The translations under genes were made by a program, and so were the position numbers. From Maricaulis sp. (GTDB taxonomy: Bacteria > Pseudomonadota > Alphaproteobacteria > Caulobacterales > Maricaulaceae), in assembly GCF_017642925.1 (NCBI RefSeq), contig NZ_JAEPOL010000007.1, forward strand, positions 112,504 to 176,503: a stretch of DNA of 64,000 nt, written 5' to 3'. The number at the start of each line of letters is the position of its first letter. Within the stretch, counting starts at the first letter, position 1. Shown here piece by piece: positions 39,416 to 48,496 of this stretch. A model generated the notes under the pieces. That model searched no databases and was not told the origin of the DNA. It saw only the letters and a program-made list of their open reading frames with translations.

Positions 39416-39580
39416 ATGCGTGCATTGAAAAGCCGGAATATCCTGCTCTACGGCGCGGTCGCCGGTCTCCTGATCCTGTCGGCAGGTCTCGCCTATGCGC
39501 TGTGGCAGGAGCAGCAGAGCGAGACGATCACCTTCGAATTCGGCGGCGAACGCATTTCCGTGGAAGCCGAGGGCGGCTAG
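39416..39580 (+). CDS. Small single-span membrane protein
   Basis: A 54-residue frame starts at 39416 after AAGGAG. It has one hydrophobic helix (ILLYGAVAGLLILSAGLAYALW) followed by a short periplasmic tail, QQSETITFEFGGERISVEAEGG. The good ribosome site, the clean signal-anchor and a strong terminator right after the stop support a real gene. Function is unknown. Confidence 0.72.
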   Translation: MRALKSRNILLYGAVAGLLILSAGLAYALWQEQQSETITFEFGGERISVEAEGG

Positions 39581-39612
39581 GCGCACCAGCGCCGACCCTG
39601 CACCGGAACACA

Positions 39613-39649
39613 ATAAAGCCCGGGCATCGTGCCGATGCCCGGGCTTTTC
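39613..39649. terminator. Bidirectional Rho-independent terminator
   Basis: AAAGCCCGGGCATCG (39615-39629) and CGATGCCCGGGCTTT (39633-39647) form a perfect 15-bp stem with a 3-base loop, with T on both exits. It separates the rightward small membrane protein gene from the leftward SIMPL gene. Confidence 0.9.
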
Positions 39650-39670
39650 ATGTCTGGCGGCAGGCCGTGC

Positions 39671-40378
39671 CTATTCGGCGATGCAGAAGTCGGCATTCAC
39701 CGAGGCGTTGAGCGTCAGCTGGCCGGCGGCGACCGGCGTTGCGGCCATGTCCTCGGCAAAGCTGGCGCGCATCATCACCGGCTGCGGCGAACCCATATGC
39801 GCCTCGCCCATGCGGCGGATACCGCACAGTTCGAAACCGGCCGCGTCGGCAAACAGTTCGGCCTTGGCCAGCAGGTTGGCGATCGCCTGGCGGCGCGCCT
39901 CGTCCATGGCGTCCTCGGTATTGTCCGAGCCGAAGGTGACATTGTTGATATTGTTTGCACCGGCCTCGACCATGGCGTCGATCACGGCGCCGGTCCGGTC
40001 GGTGTCCGTCACCTTCGCGGTGACCGTGTTGCGCGCTTCATAGCCGATGATGTTCAGCTCGATCTGGCCCGGTTCACGGCGGTCCGAATAGACCGGCGAG
40101 ACCGAGAGCTGCGAGGTCTGCATGTCGTTTTCGGCAACCCCGGCCTCGCGCAGCGCGGCGAAGACCGCGGCCATCGCCTGGGAATTGGCGCGCATGGCGG
40201 CCTGGGCGGTATCGGCGCGGCTGACCACGCCGGAGCTGACCTGGGCATAGTCTGGCGCGAGCTGGACTTCCGCCGTTGCCGACAGCGACAAGGTGGGTTG
40301 CGGCTCCTGGATCTGGGCGAAGGCCGAACCGGCCGTCAGGGCGGTCAGGGCGGTGGTGGCGATAAGTGCGCGGAACAT
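39671..40378 (-). CDS. SIMPL-domain (DUF541) periplasmic protein
   Basis: The 235-residue protein has a signal peptide (MFRALIATTALTALTAGSAFA) and the DUF541 fold: LSLSATAEVQLAPDYAQVSSGVVSRADTA, QAMAAVFAALREAGVAENDMQTSQLSVSPVYSD, YEARNTVTAKVTDTDRTGAVIDAMVEAGANNINNVTF and ARRQAIANLLAKAELFADAAG, each a recognised block of the family. Related proteins (BP26/OMP28, YggE) are oligomeric envelope proteins linked to oxidative-stress tolerance. It is monocistronic. Confidence 0.9.
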   Translation of the reverse strand: MFRALIATTALTALTAGSAFAQIQEPQPTLSLSATAEVQLAPDYAQVSSGVVSRADTAQAAMRANSQAMAAVFAALREAGVAENDMQTSQLSVSPVYSDRREPGQIELNIIGYEARNTVTAKVTDTDRTGAVIDAMVEAGANNINNVTFGSDNTEDAMDEARRQAIANLLAKAELFADAAGFELCGIRRMGEAHMGSPQPVMMRASFAEDMAATPVAAGQLTLNASVNADFCIAE

Positions 40379-40590
40379 GGGTGTCCTCCTGTGATTTCGA
40401 TGTCTGGCGCCAGACTAACACTGCCGCAGCTGAGTGAAGCCTGAATGGCATCGGCCCAATTCGGCCATCAAGATTGCAACGTCTTAATGCGCACGCGGTT
40501 TCCCGGAAACGACATCCAGATGCGACCGCCTGCGGCCACATCTTGGCGAGACACGCACAACCCGGTATCGAGAGACTACGCCGATACGGC

Positions 40591-40667
40591 GGGCCTGTAG
40601 CTCAATTGGTTAGAGCCGGCGGCTCATAACCGCTTGGTTGGGGGTTCGAGTCCCTCCGGGCCCACCA
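40591..40667 (+). tRNA. tRNA with CAU anticodon, probably tRNA-Ile2 (lysidine-modified) rather than elongator Met
   Basis: A complete cloverleaf is present: acceptor GGGCCTG/CGGGCCC with one wobble, D-arm with AGCTCAATTGGTTAGAGC, anticodon stem GGCGG/CCGCT enclosing CTCATAA (CAT at 40625-40627), and T-arm GGGGG-TTCGAGT-CCCTC, with the CCA end encoded. The variable region TTGGTTG resembles bacterial tRNA-Ile2 more than elongator tRNA-Met. It would then need TilS lysidine modification to read AUA. Confidence 0.93.
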
Positions 40668-40678
40668 CCCTTCGCCCT

Positions 40679-40712
40679 GCGGGCTTCGGGTGGCAAGCCA
40701 CCCGAAGCCCGC
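40679..40712. repeat. 15-bp perfect hairpin downstream of the tRNA
   Basis: GCGGGCTTCGGGTGG (40679-40693) and CCACCCGAAGCCCGC (40698-40712) are exact complements with a CAAG loop, 12 bases after the tRNA CCA. No T tract follows. It could be a processing or stop signal or a short palindromic repeat between the tRNA and the end of the LytTR gene. Confidence 0.6.
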
Positions 40713-40803
40713 ACTTGGGGCGAAGAGGTGCCCCGCCGAAGCCTTGGCGAAGGCGGGCTTGCTTGCAACACGCTCCACACCACCCGCTGGCAGAACCCTG
40801 TTT

Positions 40804-41577
40804 TCAGGATGATGCCGCGACATCGATCGCGTCGACGAGCCGGCCGTAGAAGCGGCGGCCGACGGGGATTTCCTCGCCGCTGTCGAGTGTGACGAGACGC
40901 AGCCCGGTATCGCGGGAGACGGCCTGGATGCGGTCGAGATTGACGATGTGCGAGCGATGGATGCGTTGCAGGGCGGTGCCTTCGAACGCGGTTTCAAGCC
41001 GTGCCATGGTTTCTCGCACCATGTGACGGTCGCGGCCGGTATGGATGAAGGCATAGTCGCGGCAGGCTTCCACGTGCCGGATGTCGGAAATGGGAATCCG
41101 GATCGTGCGCCCGCCGACATTGGCCCAGTAGACCGGCTGTTCCGGCGTTTCCGGCGGATGCGGCGTAACGGAATGCAGCCGCAGGGCGGCGCTCTCCACC
41201 GCCTGCATCAGCGGGCGCAGGGACAGCCGTGAACGGGCCCGTTCTATGGCGCCGCGCAGGCGGTCGGGATCGACCGGTTTGAGGACATAGTCGATCGCCT
41301 CGATATCGAAGGCGTCGACGGCGAACTGGTCGTAGGCGGTAATGAAGATGATCAGCGGGTTTCCCGCCTGTTTCAGTTCGCGCGCGAAGGTCATGCCGTC
41401 CATCTGCGGCATTTCGATATCCAGGAGTACCAGGTCGGGCTGGCGCGCTTCGCACAGATGCATCGCCGAGGCGGCCGACCGCGCACTGCCCACGATTGCA
41501 GTTGCCGGAATGGTTTCGATCATGCGGCGCAAGCTGGAGATGGCGAGCGGTTCGTCGTCAATGATGGCGATCTTCAT
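40804..41577 (-). CDS. LytTR-family response regulator
   Basis: Starting at the ATG at 41577, which overlaps the kinase stop (ATGA), the protein has 257 residues. The receiver domain (1-~120) has the acidic IIDDEP start, phospho-acceptor D53 in LLDIEMPQMDG and K105-like lysine in VLKPVD. The C-terminal LytTR DNA-binding domain (~150-255) shows IPISDIRHVEACRDYAFIHT, LQRIHRSHIVNLDRIQAV and GEEIPVGRRFYGRLVD. LytTR proteins bind direct repeats about 21 bp apart. Such repeats lie upstream of the operon at 42789-42842. Confidence 0.93.
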   Translation of the reverse strand: MKIAIIDDEPLAISSLRRMIETIPATAIVGSARSAASAMHLCEARQPDLVLLDIEMPQMDGMTFARELKQAGNPLIIFITAYDQFAVDAFDIEAIDYVLKPVDPDRLRGAIERARSRLSLRPLMQAVESAALRLHSVTPHPPETPEQPVYWANVGGRTIRIPISDIRHVEACRDYAFIHTGRDRHMVRETMARLETAFEGTALQRIHRSHIVNLDRIQAVSRDTGLRLVTLDSGEEIPVGRRFYGRLVDAIDVAASS

Positions 41578-42659
41578 TCTGCGGCCTCCCTCAGGACCGG
41601 AAACGGAAGTGTCAGGCGGCATTCGAACGTGCCGGCTTCCGGGCGGTCCGTTTCCAGCGATGCTTCTCCGGCGAACAACAGATGCAGGCGTTGTTTGAGA
41701 TTGCGCAGACCGACGCCGGAATGGCGTTGCGGATCGGCCGGGCGCGGCGCGTCCGGCAATCCGTCATTCCAGATGCAGATCATGACGCCCTGCAGCATGC
41801 TGTTGATCCTGATGCGGGCGCTGACCGGAGCGAGGGCGTGCGCCACGCCGTGCTTGACGATGTTCTCGACGAGCGGCTGAAGCGAGAAGCGCGGCAGGGT
41901 TACGTCGCCCAGCCCCGGCTCCACGGACCAGTCCACATTCAGACGATCGGAGAAGCGCAGTTTCTCGATGGCCAGATAGGCCTTGGCCGCGTCGATCTCG
42001 TCGTTCAGCGTCGCCAGGGGTGAGCCTTCACCGTTCAGGCTGCGCCGCAGGAGATGGCCGAGATGGATCACGGCATGGCGGGCATCCGGCGCCCGGTCCA
42101 GCACGATCAGCGAAGCGACCGTGTTGAGCGCGTTGAACAGGAAGTGCGGATTGATCTGGCTTTCCAGAAAGGACAGGCGCGTCTCGAACTGGGCGCGTTC
42201 CAGCATCAGGTTTTTCTGCCGCTCCTCGGCGACCTGGTGCTGTGACAGCATGAACAGGCTGGCGCCCAGCCAGATGCCATAAGTCCAGATGGTGTTGCCT
42301 GTCAGGCTGAGGCTGAAATAGAGCAGGACGAGTTCGAGCGTGAGCGGCTCGGTTTCCTTGGTCAGGAAACTCACGATCGAGTCGAAACCGGCATAGGCCA
42401 GCAGGGCCGCGGCCGCGGCCAGCCAGGCCAGCTTGCTCTTCAGCCCGCGGCGCACGAACACCGTGAAACAGGCCTGCTCCACGACAATTCCGAACGAGAC
42501 GCTGGCAATGATCTTCAGATAGGTGACCCGTGTGATGTAGACGTCGAGCAGATGGGGCAGCACCACCAGCGACAGAAGCTGGGCCAGCCCGAGGACGACA
42601 ACGAGGATCACCCCGAATATGCGGATCCTCAAGACAGGGTTGGACAGGCTCTGGGGCAC
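41574..42659 (-). CDS. LytS-type sensor histidine kinase
   Basis: The 361-residue protein (GTG start) has four or five N-terminal membrane helices (FGVILVVVLGLAQLLSLVVL onward to about residue 136). It has a His_kinase domain with the phospho-acceptor H172 in LESQINPHFLFNALNT, and an HATPase domain with PLVENIVKHGVAHAL and GVGLRNLKQRL. No extracytoplasmic ligand domain is evident, so it probably senses a membrane-derived signal. It is translationally coupled to its LytTR partner and transcribed away from the Oar-like receptor gene. Confidence 0.92.
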   Translation of the reverse strand: MPQSLSNPVLRIRIFGVILVVVLGLAQLLSLVVLPHLLDVYITRVTYLKIIASVSFGIVVEQACFTVFVRRGLKSKLAWLAAAAALLAYAGFDSIVSFLTKETEPLTLELVLLYFSLSLTGNTIWTYGIWLGASLFMLSQHQVAEERQKNLMLERAQFETRLSFLESQINPHFLFNALNTVASLIVLDRAPDARHAVIHLGHLLRRSLNGEGSPLATLNDEIDAAKAYLAIEKLRFSDRLNVDWSVEPGLGDVTLPRFSLQPLVENIVKHGVAHALAPVSARIRINSMLQGVMICIWNDGLPDAPRPADPQRHSGVGLRNLKQRLHLLFAGEASLETDRPEAGTFECRLTLPFPVLREAAE

Positions 42660-42727
42660 TCAGGCGCTCCGGTAAGCGGATAACATCCTGAGATTATTTG
42701 ACCCGGCGAACCTTACGGATGCCATTC

Positions 42728-42843
42728 GTCGCGGTTTTCATTCGTTCATCGCAAACACGGAGCCGTGATCGACCGGATCGTATTCGCGGTCGCATCCCCC
42801 GCTGCGCGCGTCGCAGACCCCGCGATATCCGTCGCATCTCCCG
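42728..42843. promoter_or_regulatory. Phased direct repeats (21-bp period) between the LytS/LytTR operon and the Oar-like receptor gene
   Basis: GTCGCATCCCCC (from 42789), GTCGCAGACCCC (from 42810) and GTCGCATCTCCC (from 42831) are spaced exactly 21 bases apart. Weaker TCGC/TCGA words continue the phase to the left at about 42729, 42749 and 42769. LytTR regulators bind 9-bp direct repeats with about 12-bp spacers, that is, a 21-22-bp period. This makes the adjacent LytTR regulator the prime candidate. The core does not match the published consensus closely. Confidence 0.5.
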
Positions 42844-42897
42844 CCCGGGCCGTGATGCCCGAAAACCGAACCGGCGGGGCATGAAGAGGGGATAATA

Positions 42898-45800
42898 ATG
42901 AAGAGTTTCAAGCGAGCCTGTCTGGGCTCAACCGCCTATGCGCTGGCCGTCGTGATGGGGGCAGCTGTTGCTGTTCCCGGCGTCGCGACCGTCGCGAGCG
43001 CACAGGACTATACCAGCGGCGGTGTCGTCGGCACGGTGGTTGACGCGAATGGCAATCCGGTCTCGGGCGCGAGCGTGACGCTGCGTTCGCAGGCCCAGGG
43101 CTTCAGCCGTGAGCTGTCCACCGACGCCAGCGGGTCTTTCCGCGCCACCCTGCTGCCGCAGGGCAGCTATGATGTGACGATCAGCGCGCCCGGCTTTGCC
43201 GATATGGCGGACACGGTCGTGATCCGGGTCGGTGGCCTGTCGAACTATACCTTCAACGCCGTGGAAGCGAGCGACACCGAAACCATCGTGGTGACGGGCA
43301 CGGCCGTGCAGCAGCTGCAGTTCCAGCAGACCACCTCGGGTCTGAATGTCGATGTGGAAGACCTGGTCGCCACGCTGCCGGTCGGCCGGAATATCGAGTC
43401 CATCATCCAGTTCGCACCGACCGTCGTGGCCAGCGATAACGACTTCCGCAGTGTTGGCGGCGGCGGAGCCGGTGCGACGGCCGTCGGTGGCGCCTCGGCG
43501 GCGGAGAACGCCTTCTACGTCAACGGTCTGAACATCACCAATTTCGACACCTATCTGGGTGGTGCGACGGTGCCGTTCGATTTCTACCAGACGGTTGAAG
43601 TGAAGAATGGCGGCTATCCGGCCGAGTTCGGCCGCGCGACGGGCGGCGTCATCAACGCCGTGACCAAGTCGGGTACGAACGAGTTCGAATTCGGCATTCA
43701 CGGCAACTGGTCGCCGGACGCCCTGCGTTCCGACAGCCCGGACACCTATCTGTCCCGCAACTCGCTGGATGAGAACGAGGCGATGGATCTGATCCTGGAA
43801 GCCGGCGGGCCGATCATCCCGGATCGCCTGTTCTTCTACGGCCTCTATCAGCTCCGCGACACGAGCAACTCGAATGCATCGATCGCCAACGGGACTTTCG
43901 ACGTCGTCGAATCCGACGATCCGTTCTTCGGCCTGAAGCTGGACGGGTATCTGACCGATAACCATCACTTCGAGTTCACCTATTTTGACACGACGCGGGA
44001 GACGACGATGAGCTCCTACGCCTTCGACGGTGTCGATACGGTGGGAACGGATGTCATCGGCACCACGGTCTATGAAAATGGCGGTCCGAGTTATGTTGCC
44101 AAGTATACCGGCAACCTCACCGACAATTTCACCATCTCGGCCGCCTATGGCGTCAGCGAAGATCGTCACTCCGAACTCGCATCGAACCCGGATGCGCCCT
44201 ATGTCGTCGACCAGCGTTCCGGCACCGCCGTGCGTGTTGGCCCGCAAACTTCGGGCAATAACGACTTCAACGAAACCCGGCGGGAATTCTACCGGATCGA
44301 CGGCGATGTCTTCTTCGACTTCATGGGGGCGCACCACCTGCGCATCGGCTACGAGAATGAACGTCTGTCGCTGGAGCACCTGCTGGCTCGGACGGGCGGT
44401 GCCGACTGGCGCGCTTACACCGTGTCTGCGAGTACAGCCAGTATCTACGGCCTGCCTGAGGGTTCCGAGATCATCCGTTCGACCGTCGGCCGGTTCGGTG
44501 GATCGGTGGAAGGCGAGAACCAGGCCTTCTACATCCAGGACTCCTGGGACGTCACCGATCGCCTGAACCTGCAGATCGGTGTCCGTAACGACCACTTCCT
44601 GCTCGAGAACCTGATCGGCGAAGTGCCGGTCGATCTCGACAATAACTGGGGTGCGCGGGTCGGTTTCAACTATGACGTCTTCGGCGACAGCGGAACGCGT
44701 CTCTACGGTTCCTACGGCCGCTACTACATCCCGCCGGCGCTCAATATGAGCTTCCGCGGGGCCGACCTGTTCGTGCGCGAGTACTTCGAGCTCCTGTCGC
44801 TCGATACCACGACGGGTGAATTCGTGCTCGGCGATGTTCGCACGACCGACAATTCCGGTGTCGCGGCTCTGGGCGCGAGTGCCTGTCCGGACGGCGCGAT
44901 CTCGCCGGCGGGAACGACGTCCTGTCTTGTTTATGGCAATGGTTCGCAGGAACCGGCGATCTCCAAGACGTCGCGTGACCTGCGGGCAACCTATGAGGAC
45001 GAGTTCTCGATCGGTATCGATCACGACCTCAATGACGACTGGACCATCGGTGCCCGTGCCACCTGGCGGACCCTGGGCGATGTGTCCGAAGACGTTGCCA
45101 TCGACGATGCCATCATCCGCTACTGCCAGGACAACGGCATCGCCGGTTGTGAGGACATCTGGTTCGGCGACTACCAGTACGTCATCATGAATCCGGGCGA
45201 GGCGATCGACGTCTACACCCGCGATCCGCTGCCGGGTCAGTCCGAACGCACGATCATCCACCTCACGGAAGAACAGCTCAACCTGCCGACCGCCGAACGC
45301 GATTATGCGGCGCTCGAGCTGAGCTTCGAGCGGGCGTTTGACGGCGTGTGGGGTCTGCGCGGCTCCTACGTCTGGTCGACATCCTATGGCAATTACGAGG
45401 GCACGGTTTTGTCCGATAATGGCCAGGACGATGCCGGTACGACGATCCTGTACGACCACCCGGGTCTGACGGATAACGCCTATGGCTACCTGCCGAACCA
45501 TCGCCGTCACCAGTTCAAGGTCTGGGGCAGCTACCAGCTCTTCGACGACCTGCTGGTCGGTGGCAATCTGTCGGTAACCTCGCCGCGCCTGTACGGGTGC
45601 CGCGGTCTTCACCCGACAGAAGCCTCTTCGGCCGCCTACGGTGCTGCGTCCTGGTATTGCCAGGGTGTTGCCTCCCGCCGCAGCTCGGAGTTCGAAAGCG
45701 ACTGGGAAACCCGGCTGGACCTGTCTGCGCGCTATGCCGTGCCGATGGGGGACAACCGGGGCGATCTGGTGCTGCGGGCGGACGTTTTCAACGTGCTCGG

Positions 45801-45930
45801 CCTGGAAGCGGGCGTCGACTACAACGAGAACGGCGATACTGCGGCGGGCACGCCGGATCCGAACTATGGCGCTGTGCGGTACTATCAGGCACCGCGTTCT
45901 GTCCGGATCGGTTTCGACTGGACCTTCTGA
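42898..45930 (+). CDS. Oar-like TonB-dependent receptor with N-terminal carboxypeptidase-regulatory domain
   Basis: The 1010-residue outer-membrane protein follows GAGGGG. It has a signal peptide (to about residue 36), a carboxypeptidase-regulatory-like beta domain (~38-105: GVVGTVVDANGNPVSGASVTL, LPQGSYDVTISAPGF), a TonB plug (~120-260: TIVVTGTA, VEVKNGGYPAEFGRATGGVINAVTKSGTN) and a large barrel ending in DWTF. This architecture is that of the Oar/SusC-related receptors that handle large substrates such as peptides or glycans, or that act in proteolysis and secretion. Cysteine-containing loops (ASACPDGA, YCQDNGIAGCEDIW, YGCRG, WYCQG) suggest disulfides. A terminator follows. Confidence 0.92.
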   Translation: MKSFKRACLGSTAYALAVVMGAAVAVPGVATVASAQDYTSGGVVGTVVDANGNPVSGASVTLRSQAQGFSRELSTDASGSFRATLLPQGSYDVTISAPGFADMADTVVIRVGGLSNYTFNAVEASDTETIVVTGTAVQQLQFQQTTSGLNVDVEDLVATLPVGRNIESIIQFAPTVVASDNDFRSVGGGGAGATAVGGASAAENAFYVNGLNITNFDTYLGGATVPFDFYQTVEVKNGGYPAEFGRATGGVINAVTKSGTNEFEFGIHGNWSPDALRSDSPDTYLSRNSLDENEAMDLILEAGGPIIPDRLFFYGLYQLRDTSNSNASIANGTFDVVESDDPFFGLKLDGYLTDNHHFEFTYFDTTRETTMSSYAFDGVDTVGTDVIGTTVYENGGPSYVAKYTGNLTDNFTISAAYGVSEDRHSELASNPDAPYVVDQRSGTAVRVGPQTSGNNDFNETRREFYRIDGDVFFDFMGAHHLRIGYENERLSLEHLLARTGGADWRAYTVSASTASIYGLPEGSEIIRSTVGRFGGSVEGENQAFYIQDSWDVTDRLNLQIGVRNDHFLLENLIGEVPVDLDNNWGARVGFNYDVFGDSGTRLYGSYGRYYIPPALNMSFRGADLFVREYFELLSLDTTTGEFVLGDVRTTDNSGVAALGASACPDGAISPAGTTSCLVYGNGSQEPAISKTSRDLRATYEDEFSIGIDHDLNDDWTIGARATWRTLGDVSEDVAIDDAIIRYCQDNGIAGCEDIWFGDYQYVIMNPGEAIDVYTRDPLPGQSERTIIHLTEEQLNLPTAERDYAALELSFERAFDGVWGLRGSYVWSTSYGNYEGTVLSDNGQDDAGTTILYDHPGLTDNAYGYLPNHRRHQFKVWGSYQLFDDLLVGGNLSVTSPRLYGCRGLHPTEASSAAYGAASWYCQGVASRRSSEFESDWETRLDLSARYAVPMGDNRGDLVLRADVFNVLGLEAGVDYNENGDTAAGTPDPNYGAVRYYQAPRSVRIGFDWTF

Positions 45931-45953
45931 CGGGTCTTGGGGGAGCTGACGGG

Positions 45954-45983
45954 AAAGGCGGGCTTTTCGGAGCCCGCCTTTTT
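45954..45983 (+). terminator. Rho-independent terminator of the Oar-like receptor gene
   Basis: AAAGGCGGGCT (45954-45964) pairs with AGCCCGCCTTT (45971-45981) across a 6-base loop, followed by T residues, 23 bases after the stop. Confidence 0.88.
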
Positions 45984-46028
45984 CATGTGCGGCGATGGCA
46001 CTGCCGCCGTTCCGGGAGCGGAAACCGT

Positions 46029-46436
46029 CTAGATTGCCGTGACCGCTTTCGCATCGTTGCGGCAGCCATCCCTGCCGGACAGCCATTCGCGCGCGGCGCC
46101 CTTGCTGGAGAAAAGTTCGGCGGTGCCGCCCTGACTGCGGATATTGCTGGCCGTCCGCTCCATCAATTCGTGCTGGTTCGCCAGGCAGACCAGGGCCGTG
46201 CGGTAGCCGGCCAGCGCACGGGCCGTCGCGCGGGCCCGCATCTCCAGCTCGGTCGGATCGAGTATGTATGCCGCCAGGCGGACATCGCAGAGGACTTTGG
46301 TGACGGGCATGCGGGATGTCAGCGCCTGGAAGGCGGCAATCACCGGCGGACGGGTTTCGTGGAATTGTTCGCCCGACGCATAGATCTCCATGGTGTCGCC
46401 GATCGGGCGGAGTTCGAAACCGTCCTCGGTATACAT
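46029..46436 (-). CDS. Hypothetical SpoIIAA/STAS-like cytoplasmic protein
   Basis: The 135-residue protein (MYTEDGFELRPIGDTMEIYASG) alternates predicted strands and helices (MPVTKVLCDVRLAAYILDPTELEMRARATARALAGYRTALVC), reminiscent of SpoIIAA-like or STAS-like small domains. No catalytic motif is seen. It stands alone between the Oar-like receptor terminator and the hybrid kinase gene. I do not recognise a specific family. Confidence 0.62.
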   Translation of the reverse strand: MYTEDGFELRPIGDTMEIYASGEQFHETRPPVIAAFQALTSRMPVTKVLCDVRLAAYILDPTELEMRARATARALAGYRTALVCLANQHELMERTASNIRSQGGTAELFSSKGAAREWLSGRDGCRNDAKAVTAI

Positions 46437-46672
46437 CCATCCTCCAATGCCCTGGCTCGCGTTCCCGGAGCAGATCGAATACCTGAAACCTCCCCGACAG
46501 CGTCGGCGGACAATCTTGCCGAGGCGTTAAGCCGGCCTTTATAGGATATGAACCTTCCGGCGCTCCGGCGGTCTGCGTCAAGGCCGGGTGTGTCCGCGCA
46601 GCGGTCCAGCGTCGGGTTGTATGCCTCTTGTTAACGCCAGCCGGGCTAGTACGGCGGCAAGGAGGCGCTTGC

Positions 46673-48496
46673 ATGTCTTGGCAATGGATAGACAGGCTGG
46701 TCGGAGCCGATCCGCGCCTGGATCTGGAACACGCGGTGCGCTGCCGCGTGGCCGCCGCCTTCACGGTCGTTTTCTGCCTGATGGGGCTGGTCAATGCCGC
46801 CATGCTGGCGCTGATCGTCGACGGCCGTCCGGGCATGGCGCAGCTGGCTGTCGGTACGGCCTTTCTGGCCGCGATCGTGGGCGGTGTCGGCCTGCGGCTG
46901 CGCCGGCCGAACCTGACCATCGCGATGATGCTGGGTCTGTGCGCGCTCGCGCTCGGGGCTGCGGCCTTCGCCAATCGCGGGTCCTTTCCGCCGGCTTCGC
47001 TCTATCTGCCCGGCATTATCCTCGGTGCCTACATCGCCTGGGGACGCCAGGCCGTCTTCATCGCAGTACTGCCGGTGGCCGCCTATTTCGGCTACGTGCT
47101 GTGGGAGGCCGGTCGCAATGATGGCAGCCTGCTGGCGTTCAGCCCTGGCGAAATGCTGCACATTCTCGTCGCCGCGTCGGCTTTCTCCTGCGGCTGGATC
47201 GTCCTGTTCGGCACGAGTTTCCGCTCTGCAGCCCACGATGCGCAGCAGGCGCTGGAAGAATACAATGCCAAGCTGGAAGCCGCCCTGGCGACCGCACGCG
47301 AAGCGAACCGGGCCAAATCCGAATTCATCGCGAACATGAGCCATGAGGTGCGTACGCCGCTCAATGGCGTACTCGGCATGACCAGTGTCATGCTGCAGGA
47401 TGCGCGCCTCTCCGAGGAGCAGAAGCACTCGCTGAAACTCATCGATGCGTCGGGCAAGTCGCTTCTGGAACTGCTCAATGACGTGCTGGACCTGTCCAAG
47501 ATCGAAGCCGGCGGGCTTGATCTGGAGGAAGGCGATTTCGATCTGGTTGCGCTGGTGCGCAGCACGGTCGAGCACTGGCGCCTGCAGGCGGGCGCGAAGG
47601 GCGTCGATCTGGTGTTCAGCAAGGACGGTATCGGCGAGCGTTTCAACGTGCGCGGCGATGCGATGCGGGTGCGCCAGGTTGTCAACAATCTGCTCTCGAA
47701 TGCGGTGAAGTTCACGCATCGTGGCGGTATCACCGTCGTGCTGTCGCGACCGGACAGCGAGAACGGTGCTGTGATCCCGGTGCGGATCAGCGTGCGCGAT
47801 ACCGGTGTGGGCATTCCGCGGGACAAGCACGATCTCATCTTCGAGGCCTTCACCCAGGTCGACGCCTCGACGACCCGGCAATATGGCGGTACCGGGCTGG
47901 GCCTGGCGATCTGCCGCCGCCTGGTGCGCCAGATGGGGGGCGATATCGGTGTGGCGAGCGATCCGGGACGCGGCGCGACCTTCACCGTCGACCTGCCTTT
48001 TTCCGCCGGCAGCCAGCCCGTGCCGAAAGTCGTCTCGGCGCCGGCCGAACCGATCTATCTCGACAAGCCTGTCCGTATCCTCGTGGTCGACGACGTCCTC
48101 ACCAACCAGCTGGTGCTGCGCGCCATGGTGCAGCAGGTCGCCAGCGGCGACGGGCTGGTCATCGAATGCGCGTCCAGCGGCCGCGAAGCGGTCAACAAGG
48201 CAACGTCCGAGGCCTATGATATCGTGCTGATGGATATCCAGATGCCCGAAATGGACGGCGTCAGCGCCATGCGCTGTATCCGCGAAACGCGCAAGTCCGG
48301 CCGCGCGAGCATTGTCGCCGTCACGGCGCTGGCGTCCGAGGATCATCGCCGCGAGTTCGAGGCCGACGGTTTCGCCGCCTACCTGCCCAAACCGGTCGAG
48401 CTGGGAACGCTGCGCTCGGTCCTCGCCCGCCTGCTGGCAGCGGCGGAAGAGGACGAGGCGGCGGAGAAGCCCGGTGCAGCCGCCCCGAAACGCTAG
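46673..48496 (+). CDS. Hybrid sensor histidine kinase with C-terminal receiver
   Basis: From the ATG at 46673 (AAGGAGG upstream) the protein has 607 residues. It has six hydrophobic segments in residues 25-182, a short coiled coil, HisKA with the phospho-acceptor H224 in FIANMSHEVRTPLNG, and HATPase_c (NLLSNAVKFTHRGG, DTGVGIPRDKHDLIFEAF, GGTGLGLAI). A receiver domain (~475-590) has VDDVLTNQ, LMDIQMPEMDG and YLPKPVE. The membrane part resembles 5TM/6TM integral sensors. The downstream phosphotransfer partner is not encoded nearby. Its stop codon overlaps that of the convergent next gene by 4 bases. Confidence 0.93.
   Translation: MSWQWIDRLVGADPRLDLEHAVRCRVAAAFTVVFCLMGLVNAAMLALIVDGRPGMAQLAVGTAFLAAIVGGVGLRLRRPNLTIAMMLGLCALALGAAAFANRGSFPPASLYLPGIILGAYIAWGRQAVFIAVLPVAAYFGYVLWEAGRNDGSLLAFSPGEMLHILVAASAFSCGWIVLFGTSFRSAAHDAQQALEEYNAKLEAALATAREANRAKSEFIANMSHEVRTPLNGVLGMTSVMLQDARLSEEQKHSLKLIDASGKSLLELLNDVLDLSKIEAGGLDLEEGDFDLVALVRSTVEHWRLQAGAKGVDLVFSKDGIGERFNVRGDAMRVRQVVNNLLSNAVKFTHRGGITVVLSRPDSENGAVIPVRISVRDTGVGIPRDKHDLIFEAFTQVDASTTRQYGGTGLGLAICRRLVRQMGGDIGVASDPGRGATFTVDLPFSAGSQPVPKVVSAPAEPIYLDKPVRILVVDDVLTNQLVLRAMVQQVASGDGLVIECASSGREAVNKATSEAYDIVLMDIQMPEMDGVSAMRCIRETRKSGRASIVAVTALASEDHRREFEADGFAAYLPKPVELGTLRSVLARLLAAAEEDEAAEKPGAAAPKR

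Noticed and set aside
40602..41120. A minus-strand frame through the tRNA gene and into the LytTR region.
   Set aside because: It translates the antisense of the tRNA and its downstream palindrome; the known LytTR gene occupies the rest in another frame.
42928..46974. A 1348-codon open frame on the minus strand.
   Set aside because: It is antisense to the Oar-like receptor and runs through its terminator and neighbouring genes; composition is typical of a shadow frame.
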